DNA of 64,000 nucleotides from Gemmatimonadota bacterium (GTDB lineage: Bacteria > Gemmatimonadota > Gemmatimonadetes > Longimicrobiales > Gaopeijiaceae): assembly GCA_007121455.1 (NCBI GenBank), contig SKKN01000016.1:62001-126000 (forward strand), in the 5' to 3' direction. Below, piece after piece: positions 9,703 through 18,485 of this stretch. The notes beneath the pieces were generated by a model, which saw only the letters and a list, made by a program, of their open reading frames with translations, had not been told where the DNA came from and searched no databases. Position 1 is the first letter of the stretch. Each line of letters begins with the position of its first letter. The translations under genes and the position numbers were made by a program.

Positions 9703-10413
9703 TCACCCGATTTCCGGCACCATGAGCCGGATCGTCCCATCGTGCTTGTTCAGGAGGAAGATCTGGTCGTCAGGACCGTCGCCGAAGCGTATGTCCGTTC
9801 GCGTGGCGGGCGTCCTCCCCTGCTCGGCGTTTTTCTCCTGGATGAGCTCGAGGAACGTCTTCGTCTCGCTCCCGTCTCGGAGAAGGACGCGGCGGATCCC
9901 CTCCGTCCCGCCTTCGGGAAGATCATCGGCGTCGAAATGGAGGATCTCCCCGCTGACGAAGTCGGCGAAGAGGACTCGCCCCTGGAGTTGCGGGATCGTG
10001 TTCACGCGATGGACGTGAATGCCGGTCACCGCGACCCGGTCGTGCATGAGGTCATCATAGCGCCCATACTCGACCACGGGATAGAGGATGTCGGGGTCGC
10101 TCCGCGGGTCCTCGATCTCCACCTCCGATCGGCTGATGTACCGGTAGCTACCCTCCCAGTCGTTCCAGCCGAGATTCGAGCCGGCGGTGACGAGGCTCAC
10201 CTTCTCTACGATGTTCTGGCCGATGTCCGCCATGAACATGTTCCCGGTCACCGGGTCCCAGCCGAAGCGGCGGAAGGCGATGAGCCCGGCGTTGTGGTTG
10301 CCGAATGGCTGCTCGAAGCGAGCCATCTCGACCGGTGGGGCACCGTCGTAGGTGGCTACGGCTGGATCCTGGGCCGTCCACTCATGCAGGAACGGAACTG
10401 GCTCCGCAGCGCC
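9703..10413 (-). pseudogene. 5'-truncated PQQ-dependent sugar dehydrogenase (glucose/sorbosone type)
   Basis: The frame encodes only the C-terminal third of a glucose/sorbosone dehydrogenase: VATYDGAPPVE, FEQPFGNHNAGLIAF, ADIGQNIVEKV, GSNLGWNDWEG and a well-kept end. Homology-like sequence runs upstream without a start to about 10400 and meets an in-frame TAG at 10414-10416, right where the neighbouring Spy-like gene ends. The propeller blades that carry the catalytic His and much of the PQQ site are missing. An ATG at 10326 lies inside a conserved motif and is not a real start. I read it as a deletion remnant whose 3' part has not yet decayed, so the loss is probably recent. Confidence 0.8.
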
Positions 10414-10416
10414 CTA

Positions 10417-11013
10417 TCACTGCTGGTGCTGGCTGCCTCCTGGCCGGTGCTGCTGTCTCTCTGGCCGATCCTCGCCGTGCATCATGAACGGCCAGTGCAT
10501 CATCCTCATGTCCATGTGATGCCCGCCATCCCGGCGCTGGCTCGGGCCATGCTGCCCATGTCCCGGCTCCTCCTGAAGTCGCTCGAGCTGCTCGCGCTGC
10601 TCCGGCGTCAGCAACTGCGCGACCTGGTGGCCCGTGCGGAGCATGGCGAGAACCATTTCCCTATGCGCTTCTCCCGCCCGTTCGGCCGTCTCCGCCGCCG
10701 CCTGCTCATCGAGTTCCTCGGCTTCCATGAGCTGGTCCAACTCCTGCCGGATCGACTCCATCTGCTCCTGAGCGCGTATGAAGTCCTCCCGCGCCTCCTC
10801 GTGGAGTGACTCGAGCTGTGTCCTCTGCTCGGGAGTGAGTTCGAGCTCGTCCTCGAGCATCAGAACCATTCCCGGCGCGCCCACCATCGGGGCGGGGTCC
10901 ACGATGTCATCGTCGTCCGCCTGCGGGGGCGGCGGGTCCTGAGCAATGACCGCGGCAGGGAGTATGAGCGCCAGCGCGATCGTCAGCATCGGGGATCGTT
11001 TCCATATCATCAT
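10417..11013 (-). CDS. Spy/CpxP-like periplasmic protein
   Basis: A 198-residue exported protein. ATG 11013 is preceded by AGGAG with good spacing. The signal peptide ends AAVIAQ, followed by an acidic linker (DDDDIVDP) and a helical body with two LTPEQR motifs (ELTPEQRTQLESLHEEAR and LLTPEQREQLERLQ). This is the LTxxQ signature of Spy/CpxP chaperones, which buffer unfolded periplasmic proteins and often respond to metals. The C-terminal tail is rich in His, Met and Gln (GGHHMDMRMMHW), suggesting metal binding. Its stop codon abuts the truncated dehydrogenase, so the deletion that removed the 5' part of that gene ended here. Confidence 0.75.
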   Translation of the reverse strand: MMIWKRSPMLTIALALILPAAVIAQDPPPPQADDDDIVDPAPMVGAPGMVLMLEDELELTPEQRTQLESLHEEAREDFIRAQEQMESIRQELDQLMEAEELDEQAAAETAERAGEAHREMVLAMLRTGHQVAQLLTPEQREQLERLQEEPGHGQHGPSQRRDGGHHMDMRMMHWPFMMHGEDRPERQQHRPGGSQHQQ

Positions 11014-11303
11014 GGCATTTCTCCTCGTGTCTCCGGTGGAGCGTTGTGCGCGGCGGGGAATGGGAGCATGGCCGCGGATGAGCGGGAAAGAAAGCCGCAA
11101 CCTCCATGCCACGGAGAAGTTCCTGCTGCGCCTCATGTTACGAAGGTGGGGGACACGTGGGACGCAAAGGAAAGGACGCTGAGCCGGTCCTCGCAGGCCG
11201 CGATCACGGGAGCCGCGCATGACTATTGCATCCTTAGGTTCGGTGGGCCGCGTGCAAGCGCTGCTCTTCGAATTCGAATCATTCCAGCACCTTGGAGGTC
11301 AAT

Positions 11304-11516
11304 GTGTTCGGCACCATCGCCAGCTATGCCAAGGCACCCAGGAAGACGTACATGCTCAGGCATCCCGTGAAGTCATTCCAGATCATGCGTACTCGTCGGA
11401 AGGTGAAAGACACGGTGCGTTCACGGCGCGTGGCTGCGACACTCGGCGCAGCGGTCGCCGCGGTGCCGCTCATCCGGTGGGTCAGGAACCGGAAGCGAAA
11501 CGGCGAGTCCTCGTAG
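11304..11516 (+). CDS. Small basic protein, unknown function
   Basis: I do not recognise this 70-residue protein. GTG at 11304 follows GGAGG with a 5-nt spacer; a TTG at 11292 would add four residues but overlaps the ribosome site. The product is strongly basic, with a short hydrophobic stretch near the C-terminus (AATLGAAVAAVPLI) flanked by Arg and Lys, so it may sit at the membrane. It stands alone between the Spy-like gene and a gene remnant. Confidence 0.5.
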   Translation: MFGTIASYAKAPRKTYMLRHPVKSFQIMRTRRKVKDTVRSRRVAATLGAAVAAVPLIRWVRNRKRNGESS

Positions 11517-11573
11517 CAATTGCGGCGGACCGCTCCGGGCGCGCTCGGATGAGCGGATGGGGTGGGGAAGAGG

Positions 11574-11942
11574 TCAGCGTCGCGGGGAGTCCGGAGCGGG
11601 TCTTGCCGGTTGGTAGGAGGTCCTCAGAGTGACGTGCCACTCGCCGTCCTCGAGGGTCCAGTTCTCCTGCTACACGGAGCCGTCGTCGGCTGCATGGTAG
11701 TCGATTCCGCTGGCTGCTCCGGCCTCGGAAACCTGCTCGATTCGGAAGCGGCCCGGCGCGGGCGCCGTCCCCCGGTAATGCGCGGGTGGACCTGCACCGG
11801 AGAAGGCCCAGGCTTCGTATTCTCCGGCTTCCGGGTGCCGAGGATTCGGGCCATGGAATCTCCTGGAGTTCCGGACATCCTGCCGCAACGCGCGCCGCTG
11901 TGGGGCCCCTGATGAGTGGGACACCAGAGTGCTGAACGTCAA
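11574..11942 (-). pseudogene. Remnant of a small DUF1579-like gene with an in-frame amber codon
   Basis: On the minus strand a frame with protein-like sequence (EYEAWAFSGAGPPAHYRG, FRIEQVSEAG) is cut by TAG at 11670-11672. It continues in the same frame as QENWTLEDGEWHVTLRTSY to a TGA at 11574-11576. The pattern of a YEAW/YRG strand followed by ENWT..DG.W resembles DUF1579-type proteins, but this is a weak match. Upstream of about 11900 the frame looks random, while another frame there (GRVELRGRSADRVQGTL) looks coding, so a frameshift is likely too. I treat it as a decayed gene of uncertain 5' end. Confidence 0.45.
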
Positions 11943-12105
11943 CCATCGTCAGAGTCCCCTGGACTCGATCAGCGCTTCTCCCCCGCAACTCGACGCGGCC
12001 CATCGTTGCCCCCAGATTGGGCACAGCGCTTGCATTCCTTGCACGTGCAGCCGGATCGAGGTGTTCGAAAGCTGACTCGGTCAACCGTCACTGCATCGAG
12101 GGCTC

Positions 12106-13179
12106 ATGAAAGCCTCGTCTCTGTGGGTCGTTGCTGTCGCCACCTCCTTCCTCGCGCCGGGGCTCTCCGCGCAGGAGTCGGCCTTCCAACGGCTGCCGAT
12201 CCAAGTCCTCGACGTCACACCACCGTCGGAATGGGTGCGTGGTGTCCCGGGCGAGATGGTCGCGCACGCGGGCGCCTGCCGGGATCTTCCTGGGACCGGG
12301 GTCCGCCGCCGGATCGTGGACATCGCGGTGCAGGAGTGGGGCTTCTTCGGGTTCCCCGTGCTGGACCGGGTCGACCAGGCCCGGCTTCTCCCCCCGGGCG
12401 CGGCGGCGGACCCTGACCGACCCACCTTCGAGTCCGCCGCCTCCGGCAGGCCCCCCCTCCTTGGAGCCGAGGAATCAGCGCGCGTAGCTACGTCGATTGC
12501 CGGCTACTGGGCGGTCACGCGCGAGGGCGCGGGAATCATCGCGGACCAAAACCGGGCGTGGAACGGAGGCGGGGGCGTGGGCGTGAGGTGGCGCTCTCCC
12601 TGGTCTGCGGCATTCATCTCCTGGGTCATGTGCGAGGCCGGTCTCGGCACCGCCGACCGATTCCAGCGCGCAATCGCTCACCGCACGTACATCGATCAGG
12701 CGATCCGTGCCCGGGACGGCCAGGCGCCCCAGGCGGCGTTCGTGGCCCACGACATCGGTGAGGAAACGGTGGAACCCGGTGACCTGCTGTGCACCGGACG
12801 CCGGCCCAGCTATCGCAACATCGCCGAACGTCGGAGGCAGATGGGTGTCGGTGCGCGCAGCCATTGCGACATCGTCGTCGAGGTGGATGAGGAGGGCGAG
12901 AGGATTTTCGCGATCGGCGGTAACGTGCTCCGCGCCGTGAGCCTGAAGGTGCTGCCGGCGGTCCGCGATTCCGGGGGAGAGATCCGGCCCCTCGTGACGC
13001 GTGGGAGCTCGCTCTTCGCCCATCTCAAGCTGCAGGCCGACCCAACCGAGCGGAACACCCTCCGCCTGAGTCCGACCTTCGATGCGCTGCTCTGCGGGGA
13101 GGAAGGCGAGGTGCCGAGCCGGATCACTTTCGTGGCTTCGGCGCTCACGATCGGTACCGCTGCCGGGGACCGGTGTTGA
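12106..13179 (+). CDS. DUF2272 domain-containing exported protein
   Basis: A 357-residue protein with a signal peptide ending APGLSAQ near residue 22. The DUF2272 core is visible around residues 125-290: a PWSAAFISWVM motif, then AHRTYIDQAI and later GDLLCTGR and SHCDIVVEV, with Cys and His residues spaced as in papain-like folds. The family is suspected to act on the cell wall (NlpC/P60-related fold), but this has not been shown to my knowledge. It is monocistronic, and the next gene converges on it 82 nt away. Confidence 0.8.
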   Translation: MKASSLWVVAVATSFLAPGLSAQESAFQRLPIQVLDVTPPSEWVRGVPGEMVAHAGACRDLPGTGVRRRIVDIAVQEWGFFGFPVLDRVDQARLLPPGAAADPDRPTFESAASGRPPLLGAEESARVATSIAGYWAVTREGAGIIADQNRAWNGGGGVGVRWRSPWSAAFISWVMCEAGLGTADRFQRAIAHRTYIDQAIRARDGQAPQAAFVAHDIGEETVEPGDLLCTGRRPSYRNIAERRRQMGVGARSHCDIVVEVDEEGERIFAIGGNVLRAVSLKVLPAVRDSGGEIRPLVTRGSSLFAHLKLQADPTERNTLRLSPTFDALLCGEEGEVPSRITFVASALTIGTAAGDRC

Positions 13180-13261
13180 CGGGGAAAGAGAGTGCTGGAG
13201 TTGCCGAGCGGCCCGGCGGGAATGGAGCTGACCGGTCTTCGCGGCCGGCTCCCGGAAACCA

Positions 13262-13915
13262 TCATGCAGGAGAACGGGCTTCCGCGAGGAGCCGCCGGAC
13301 CTCCTCGTCCGTGGTTTGGACGAACTCTTCGTACCAGAGGCCGATGGCGAAGAAGGGCTGGGGAGTGAGCACACAGATGATCTCGTCCACTTCCGCTCGC
13401 AATGCATCGCACGCCTCGGCCGCTGCAACCGGCACGGCGGCCACGATCCGCTTCGGGTCCTCGCTCCTGAGGGCGGTCGCGGCCGCCTTCATCGTGGAGC
13501 CGGTGGCGAGCCCGTCGTCCACGAGGATGATCGTGTGGTCGCGAATCTCCGGCATGGATCGTTCCCCGCGGTAGGTGCGCTCCCGACGCGCCAGTTCACG
13601 CTCCTCCTCGGCAGCGACCCGCGCGAGGGTCTCCTCCTCGATGTCCAGGGCGGCCAGAATCTCTTCGTTCAACACCCGGACCCCGCCGGAGGCGACTGCT
13701 CCCATTGCAAGCTCCTCATGGCCGGGAACGCCGAGCTTCCGTACGACGAAAACGTCGAGGGGCGCGTCGAGCGCATGAGCCACTTCGAACCCGACCGGCA
13801 CCCCACCCCTCGGAAGTGCCAGCACGAGGACGTCAGGTCGCTCTCTGTACTCTTTCAGATGCCGGGCAAGCTGCATGCCGGCATCCCTTCGGTTCTTGAA
13901 ACGTTTCTCCTCCAT
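13262..13915 (-). CDS. Phosphoribosyltransferase family protein
   Basis: A 217-residue type I phosphoribosyltransferase. The PRPP-binding loop is IILVDDGLATGSTM near residues 126-139; VLALPRGGVPVGFEVA near residue 30 and VVRKLGVPGHEELAMGAVA mark the subfamily that often sits beside dienelactone hydrolases or erythromycin-esterase genes. The base or other acceptor used by this subfamily is not settled. The gene has its own start at ATG 13915. The ROK gene upstream ends 82 nt before it and points the same way, so the two may be co-transcribed. Confidence 0.88.
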   Translation of the reverse strand: MEEKRFKNRRDAGMQLARHLKEYRERPDVLVLALPRGGVPVGFEVAHALDAPLDVFVVRKLGVPGHEELAMGAVASGGVRVLNEEILAALDIEEETLARVAAEEERELARRERTYRGERSMPEIRDHTIILVDDGLATGSTMKAAATALRSEDPKRIVAAVPVAAAEACDALRAEVDEIICVLTPQPFFAIGLWYEEFVQTTDEEVRRLLAEARSPA

Positions 13916-13996
13916 GATCTTTCTCCCGCCGGTTCCCTGATTCGAGCCTTCAGCCCGTCACGCCTGTGGATCGAGCCCTCGGGTCGATCCGGCCAG

Positions 13997-15013
13997 TCAG
14001 GCATCGAGTTCTCCGGAGCGAGACCGCGCGTTCGGAAGGGTCTGCATGGCGAGGGCCGCACCTCCGAGGATTCCGGCCTCGGCACCGAACTCGGCGAGAA
14101 TGACTTCGAGGTCGGTGGTGCAGGCGCGGAGTGCGTATCGTTGGACATGTGCTTCGACGCTCTCGAGGAGCTCGGGAATTCCGTCGAGGACGCCTCCTCC
14201 CAGGATCAGACGGGAGGGGTTGAATCCATTCACGACGCCGACCATGCCGGCACCCAGGTAGTGTCCGGTTTCCTCGACGATTCGCCGCGCGAGGTCGTCG
14301 TCTTCCCGGTTTGCGTCCGCCACGGTTTCGGCCGTGATGTTCTCCAGGTTGCCACCGGCGAGGGCGAGGAGCTTTGCACCTTCCCTCGGGTCCCCCTCGG
14401 CCGCCTCGCGCGCGCGCTCCGCGATCGCCCAGCCGCCCACGTAGGCTTCCAGGCACCCGAGATTGCCGCACCTGCACTCGCGCCCGTCGACCATGATCGT
14501 CGCGTGCCCGACTTCTCCGGCGTGATCGTCACGACCGAGGAGCATCTGCCCATTTGCGATGACGCCTCCACCCACTCCAGTGCCGACAAAGACGACAACG
14601 AGATCATCGACAGCGCGCTCGCTGGAGTATTGCCACTGCCCAAGGGCGATCACCTTCATGTCGTTCGCCACCGTCACAGGCAATCCGAGGGCGGCCTCCA
14701 GCCGTTGCCTGAGCGGGACATCATCCCAGTTCGGGAGGTTGGGCGATTGCCTTACGACGCCGGAACTCATGACCACCTGTCCGCATACTCCGACGCCGAG
14801 GCCATCGACCTCGAACGGGACCTCCTCGGTCATTTTTCGAATTCGCGCAGTCAGGTCATCGATGACAGCCTCGGCCGGGCGCTCTGGTCCCGTAGGGTAC
14901 TGCTGAGAGGCTGTGACTTCGCCGGCTGACGAAACCGCACCGAGTGCGATCTTCCCCCCGCCGATATCGACCCCGATCACATGGAATGGGTGCGTCTGGG
15001 GATCGTGGTGCAT
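13997..15013 (-). CDS. ROK family protein (sugar kinase type)
   Basis: A 338-residue ROK protein without the helix-turn-helix of NagC/XylR regulators, so more likely a glucokinase-like kinase that phosphorylates a sugar with ATP. Motifs: phosphate-1 loop VIGVDIGGGKIALG, VANDMKVIALGQW (catalytic Asp), VFVGTGVGGGVIANG, GEVGHATI and the zinc-binding CRCGNLGCLEAY. I chose ATG 15013 because GGAG precedes it by six bases. In-frame ATGs at 15025 and 15055 give 4 to 14 more residues ahead of the fold and cannot be excluded. It is divergent from the FmdB-like gene. Confidence 0.85.
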   Translation of the reverse strand: MHHDPQTHPFHVIGVDIGGGKIALGAVSSAGEVTASQQYPTGPERPAEAVIDDLTARIRKMTEEVPFEVDGLGVGVCGQVVMSSGVVRQSPNLPNWDDVPLRQRLEAALGLPVTVANDMKVIALGQWQYSSERAVDDLVVVFVGTGVGGGVIANGQMLLGRDDHAGEVGHATIMVDGRECRCGNLGCLEAYVGGWAIAERAREAAEGDPREGAKLLALAGGNLENITAETVADANREDDDLARRIVEETGHYLGAGMVGVVNGFNPSRLILGGGVLDGIPELLESVEAHVQRYALRACTTDLEVILAEFGAEAGILGGAALAMQTLPNARSRSGELDA

Positions 15014-15141
15014 TGCATTCTCCATCGACTCGTGAAGTGACGGCTCGATGGTCATCTCTGCAGGTTTCCTGCCGCGACTCGATGGGTGCTGCGGAGGGGG
15101 GCGGTCGAGAGTCGCGCCAGTCAGAACATGCATCCGCCCCA

Positions 15142-15169
15142 CCCCACCGTGCCCGCGGGCTCGGTGGGG
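15142..15169. other. Inverted repeat (8-bp stem) in divergent intergenic region
   Basis: CCCCACCG at 15142-15149 pairs perfectly with CGGTGGGG at 15162-15169. The 12-nt loop contains GCCCGCGGGC, itself a palindrome. It lies between the ROK gene (leftward) and the FmdB-like gene (rightward), so it is not a simple terminator for either; an operator or a repeat element is possible. Confidence 0.5.
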
Positions 15170-15295
15170 CAGCGTGCAAGCAGCGGCTCGGGTACGGGGA
15201 GGCTCCGCCACCCTTGCCTTCGGCCGCAGCGCCTTCAAGATTTCTTCAGGTTCCAGGCTTTACATGACCGGTTTCCTCCCACCCGAGAGACACCG

Positions 15296-15523
15296 ATGCC
15301 GCTCTACGAATACTCCTGCCATGCGTGCGGCAGTGCCTTCGAGCGCCGCCTTTCCTTCTCCAATCGGCTCCAGGCGCAGGCCTGTCCGAAATGCGATGAG
15401 ACGGAAACCGAGCTTCTCATGTCCGCTCCTGCCCGGCCCGGGGTGACGGCGGGCGGACAGGCGGCATCCGTATGCCCGAGCACCGGCCAGTCCTGCGGTT
15501 GCCCGATGCCCGGGATGAACTGA
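15296..15523 (+). CDS. FmdB family zinc-ribbon protein
   Basis: A 75-residue protein beginning MPLYEYSCHACG, with a second pair CPKC at about residue 34; the two CxxC knuckles bind zinc in this family. The C-terminal tail is Gly/Cys/Pro-rich (GQSCGCPMPGMN). FmdB-type proteins are thought to be small regulators, but their target is rarely known. ATG 15296 is fixed by the conserved first residues. The gene ends 32 nt before the converging WYL gene. Confidence 0.85.
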   Translation: MPLYEYSCHACGSAFERRLSFSNRLQAQACPKCDETETELLMSAPARPGVTAGGQAASVCPSTGQSCGCPMPGMN

Positions 15524-15554
15524 CGGGGAGGATCTCGTCAGGCGGGCGGCTGGG

Positions 15555-16607
15555 TCACCTTCCCCCCACCGGCAACCGGCTCATGATCCGTTCCACTGCT
15601 TCCACCACCCGTTCACCCATCCAGCGGGGCTTCACGATGCGTGCGTCCGGGCCGTAGGAGAGGACGTGGCGGAGGAGCCACTCCGAGTCCAGCACGCGGT
15701 GCCGAATCCGGACCCCTTCGTCCTCGAGGGGCTCCATGTCATCCCAGCCCTGCTCCCGAACCCAGCGGGCGATCCTGGGAGAGTATTCGACCACCGCCTC
15801 GAACACCTCCGATCCTCCGGATTCGCTCCCGTCGAGGATGCGGCCGTCCTGGAAGAACTCCTCTAAAGCGGATTCATCTCCGGGGTACGGGGTGAAGTGC
15901 GCCCCCGTCTCTTCGGCCTCGAGCACACGGTCCGCCCGGAAGGAGCGAAGGCCGTCTCGCTCCAGGTCGCGGGCGAGGAGGTACCACCGGCCCTCGGCAT
16001 GCGCGAGAACGAGCGGCCCGACACGTCGGACCTCCGCCTCTCGGCCTGGGGCGCGGTACAGGATGCGGAGCTCCGTTCGGTTCCTGACCGCTCCTTCCAG
16101 AATGTGTTGCAAGGGGTCCGGTCCCGGATGAGCCGGTGCGAGTGCGATCGCGGGGTCCTCGTCCTCTTCTGGTGCGGGTCTTCGTAGCGCCGACACGATG
16201 CGCCCTCTCAATTCTTCGAACGAAGGGGACGTGCCTCTCGCCCCGCTGGAGCCCGCCTCCTCGTCTCCTCCCCCTTTCGGGCCTTTCCGGATGACGAGTC
16301 GGAGGGCGAGCTCGAGCGCGATGGACTCCCGGGCAGTGAGGCGGACCGGCCGCTGGAATTCGCCGGTGGTCCAGACGGTGAGGTGCTCCCGGGTGACGGT
16401 GAGTTGAATGCCGTCACCGAGCCCGGCCGGTAGGTAGTAGCTCCGGGACTCCACTTCTTCGAGGTCGCGAAGGAGTCGCTGAGGTTCCACCCCGAAATCG
16501 CGTGCGGTCGCCTCGACGTTCGCTCCTCCGTCGCGAGAGGCCAGAGGGAGGACGAGAAGAAGTCGTTGCATCACGGTCTCGGCGGGGGCCCGTTCACGTC
16601 GGCTCAT
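15555..16607 (-). CDS. WYL-domain transcriptional regulator (PafC-like)
   Basis: A 350-residue regulator, second gene of a WYL pair. An N-terminal winged helix (ETVMQRLLLVLPLASRD, then FGVEPQRLLRDLEEVE) is followed by the WYL domain around residues 170-280, with LRILYRAPGREAEVRRVGP and RWYLLARDLERDGLRSFRADR. A C-terminal WCX-like extension completes it. In actinobacteria PafB/PafC pairs switch on the DNA-damage response and the WYL domain binds single-stranded DNA; here no proteasome genes are nearby, so that role is only inferred. The start overlaps the upstream WYL gene by 14 nt, showing that both are one operon. Confidence 0.85.
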   Translation of the reverse strand: MSRRERAPAETVMQRLLLVLPLASRDGGANVEATARDFGVEPQRLLRDLEEVESRSYYLPAGLGDGIQLTVTREHLTVWTTGEFQRPVRLTARESIALELALRLVIRKGPKGGGDEEAGSSGARGTSPSFEELRGRIVSALRRPAPEEDEDPAIALAPAHPGPDPLQHILEGAVRNRTELRILYRAPGREAEVRRVGPLVLAHAEGRWYLLARDLERDGLRSFRADRVLEAEETGAHFTPYPGDESALEEFFQDGRILDGSESGGSEVFEAVVEYSPRIARWVREQGWDDMEPLEDEGVRIRHRVLDSEWLLRHVLSYGPDARIVKPRWMGERVVEAVERIMSRLPVGGR

Positions 16608-17772
16608 GTGCGCTCCCCTCGTAGACCTCGAGGACCTCTTCCGCCATTCGCGTGAGCTGGTGGACGGCCTCGGGGGGAGCGACGATTTCTGCTTCTCCCG
16701 CGAGGCCGAGAACCCACCGAAGAAACGGTCCCAGCCGAGAGACCCGGAATTTGCGGAGGGTCTCGCCGTCCTCCCCGTCCTCAACGAGCTCGCCCCAGCC
16801 ATTTCGGTCTGCGAGCAGGGAGGTCGGAGGGAAGAACCGGAGGACGACCTCGAGCTCCGAATCTTTGTCATCTCTGAGTTCCCAGGGCTTTCGGCGGGCA
16901 TAGACCTGGATATCGAACTCGGCAGGCACCTCGAAGTCGGGACCCGTCGGTCCCGGCCGAGACGGTCGAGCCTTCGCCATTCGGTCGGCACGAAAGAGGC
17001 GTACTTGCGGATCCTCCCCCTTCTTCGCCGGGTCCCGCGCGGCGAGATACCATGCGCCCCATTGGAAGAGGAGACCCCACGGCTCCACCTCCCGATCTTC
17101 CCTCACGTTCCGGCCGATCGAATGGTACCGGAAGCGGACCCGACGCCGGTCGTAGAGGGCGTCGAGGAGCACGCCGAGCGCTTCCTGGGGATCCGCCCCT
17201 CCGGGACGGTCGAGGATTCGGAGCGCCGGCTGCAGGTCGTGGGTGCCCTCGGCGGGCTCGGGAAGGGCCGGGTCCAGGTCGAAGGTGAGTTTTCGAAGCA
17301 CGCTCCGCGCCTCCCGCTGAAAGGGGAAGGCGGGGAAGGAGAGGACCTCGCGAAGGGCCAGGATGGCGGTGCGTGCATCATCCTCCTCCAGGCGCACGCG
17401 CCCGATCCTGTGGGGAGGTCCGGGGCTCGATTTCGGCCTTCCCTCGCCCTGCTCCTCTTCCTCGGTTCCCGAAGAAATGAGCTCGAGGTAGGGAAGGTAG
17501 AAGTCACGTCGGAGGATCTGATAGCCTTCGGCTTCAGCAAGCCCCTCGACCCGGTACCGTTTGGTCTCGAGCGGGATCCCCATCCGCCGTAGTTCGTCCT
17601 TGTCCCGCTCGAACATGCGGCGGACCGTCGCACGGGAAGTATCGTCCCCCCTCTCCCACCGATCTCGGTACGCCAGCACCTGCTCCATGATCTCGTCGAT
17701 CGGGATCGGAAAGCGTCTTCCCACGAGGAGGGACAGAAGGTCGAGCCAACGTTGGGTTTTCGAAGGTGCCAT
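16594..17772 (-). CDS. WYL-domain transcriptional regulator (PafB-like)
   Basis: A 392-residue regulator, first gene of the pair. The helix-turn-helix lies in residues 1-70 (KTQRWLDLLSLLVGRRFP, then TVRRMFERDKDELRRMGIPL), the WYL domain around residues 190-270 (RVRFRYHSIGRNVREDREV, WYLAARDP, VRLFRADRM) and a WCX-type C-terminal domain follows. Start ATG 17772 gives MAPSKTQRW, the usual N-terminus of this subfamily. The two WYL proteins probably form a heterodimer. No target operator can be read directly from the 245-nt upstream gap. Confidence 0.87.
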   Translation of the reverse strand: MAPSKTQRWLDLLSLLVGRRFPIPIDEIMEQVLAYRDRWERGDDTSRATVRRMFERDKDELRRMGIPLETKRYRVEGLAEAEGYQILRRDFYLPYLELISSGTEEEEQGEGRPKSSPGPPHRIGRVRLEEDDARTAILALREVLSFPAFPFQREARSVLRKLTFDLDPALPEPAEGTHDLQPALRILDRPGGADPQEALGVLLDALYDRRRVRFRYHSIGRNVREDREVEPWGLLFQWGAWYLAARDPAKKGEDPQVRLFRADRMAKARPSRPGPTGPDFEVPAEFDIQVYARRKPWELRDDKDSELEVVLRFFPPTSLLADRNGWGELVEDGEDGETLRKFRVSRLGPFLRWVLGLAGEAEIVAPPEAVHQLTRMAEEVLEVYEGSAHEPT

Positions 17773-17976
17773 GGGAGTCAGGGTGTGCGGGGGACACGGG
17801 CAACGGCAAGGAGCACGCCGGCGCCCGTGATCGCGAGGGATTGGACTCGTCCACGGACCGCACCGGCTGTTCGGTTCAATGAGGGTAAGGGCCGGGGGTG
17901 ACAATGGAAACCGCTCGAGCTCTCGCCTTCCGCGCCCAGGGACGGCGCAGCCGCGAGGTCTCGGGTCGCTGCCTTG

Positions 17977-18006
17977 CCGCCGGAGGGGCTGGTGCCCCCC
18001 CGGCGG
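17977..18006 (-). terminator. GC-rich hairpin downstream of the SnoaL-like gene
   Basis: Positions 17977-17989 (CCGCCGGAGGGGC) pair with 17994-18006 (GCCCCCCCGGCGG) around a TGGT loop with a single mismatch. It begins 12 nt past the stop of the leftward SnoaL-like gene. There is no T tract, so this is a hairpin-type terminator at best. Confidence 0.45.
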
Positions 18007-18017
18007 GGTCACAGCAG

Positions 18018-18461
18018 TTACGCGTGACCGGCTTGCTCGGGCAGGAGGCCGAGCTGCCGCATCATGGAAGCGGCGTCGAAGTAGCTTCGACCTCGGACGA
18101 TATTCCCGTCCTCGATTTGGTAGATGTCGCAGAACTGATTGGTCGAGGAGCGCCCCGTGGGAGGGATCTCGCCCGAAGAACTCTTGAGGGTGCCCGTGTG
18201 GGTGCCACTGCCGCGGTACTCGACCACGACGCGTTGATCCGTGGCGATGAGGTCCGTCACCTCAACCTTCCCATCGGGGAAGGCCGAAAGCCAGTAGTCA
18301 TACTGCTGACGCCAGCCATCGGGACCGCGATAGACCTCACCGAAGGGGATGTCCATCAGCTCGCAGTGCTCCGAGAACAGCGGGACTCCCCGCTCGACGT
18401 CTCTAATATTGATCGCCTCGAAGATTTCGCGGACGATGCGTTCATTTTCCTGGACGGACAT
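18018..18461 (-). CDS. Nuclear transport factor 2 / SnoaL-like protein
   Basis: A 147-residue cytoplasmic protein of the SnoaL-like polyketide-cyclase fold. Seen: VREIFEAINIRDVERG, HCELMDIPFGEVYRGPDGWRQQ (split in family motif terms: a WRQ helix after the first strands), then VVVEYRGSGTHTG and FCDIYQIEDGNIVRGRSYFD. GGAGG sits eight bases before ATG 18461, which settles the start. Members bind or isomerise small hydrophobic compounds, but the substrate here is unknown. A perfect 13-bp hairpin lies in its 5' leader. Confidence 0.82.
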   Translation of the reverse strand: MSVQENERIVREIFEAINIRDVERGVPLFSEHCELMDIPFGEVYRGPDGWRQQYDYWLSAFPDGKVEVTDLIATDQRVVVEYRGSGTHTGTLKSSSGEIPPTGRSSTNQFCDIYQIEDGNIVRGRSYFDAASMMRQLGLLPEQAGHA

Positions 18462-18485
18462 AGGAGTGACCTCCGGGCTGGAAGT

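Noticed and set aside
9190-10809. A 539-codon plus-strand frame spanning the SDR, dehydrogenase remnant and Spy-like genes
   Set aside because: It is an antisense shadow of three recognisable genes, without a domain of its own.
13316-14929. A 537-codon open frame on the plus strand opposite the phosphoribosyltransferase and ROK genes
   Set aside because: It is the complement of two genes with clear family motifs; its own translation is low-complexity with no motif. High GC makes long antisense frames common.
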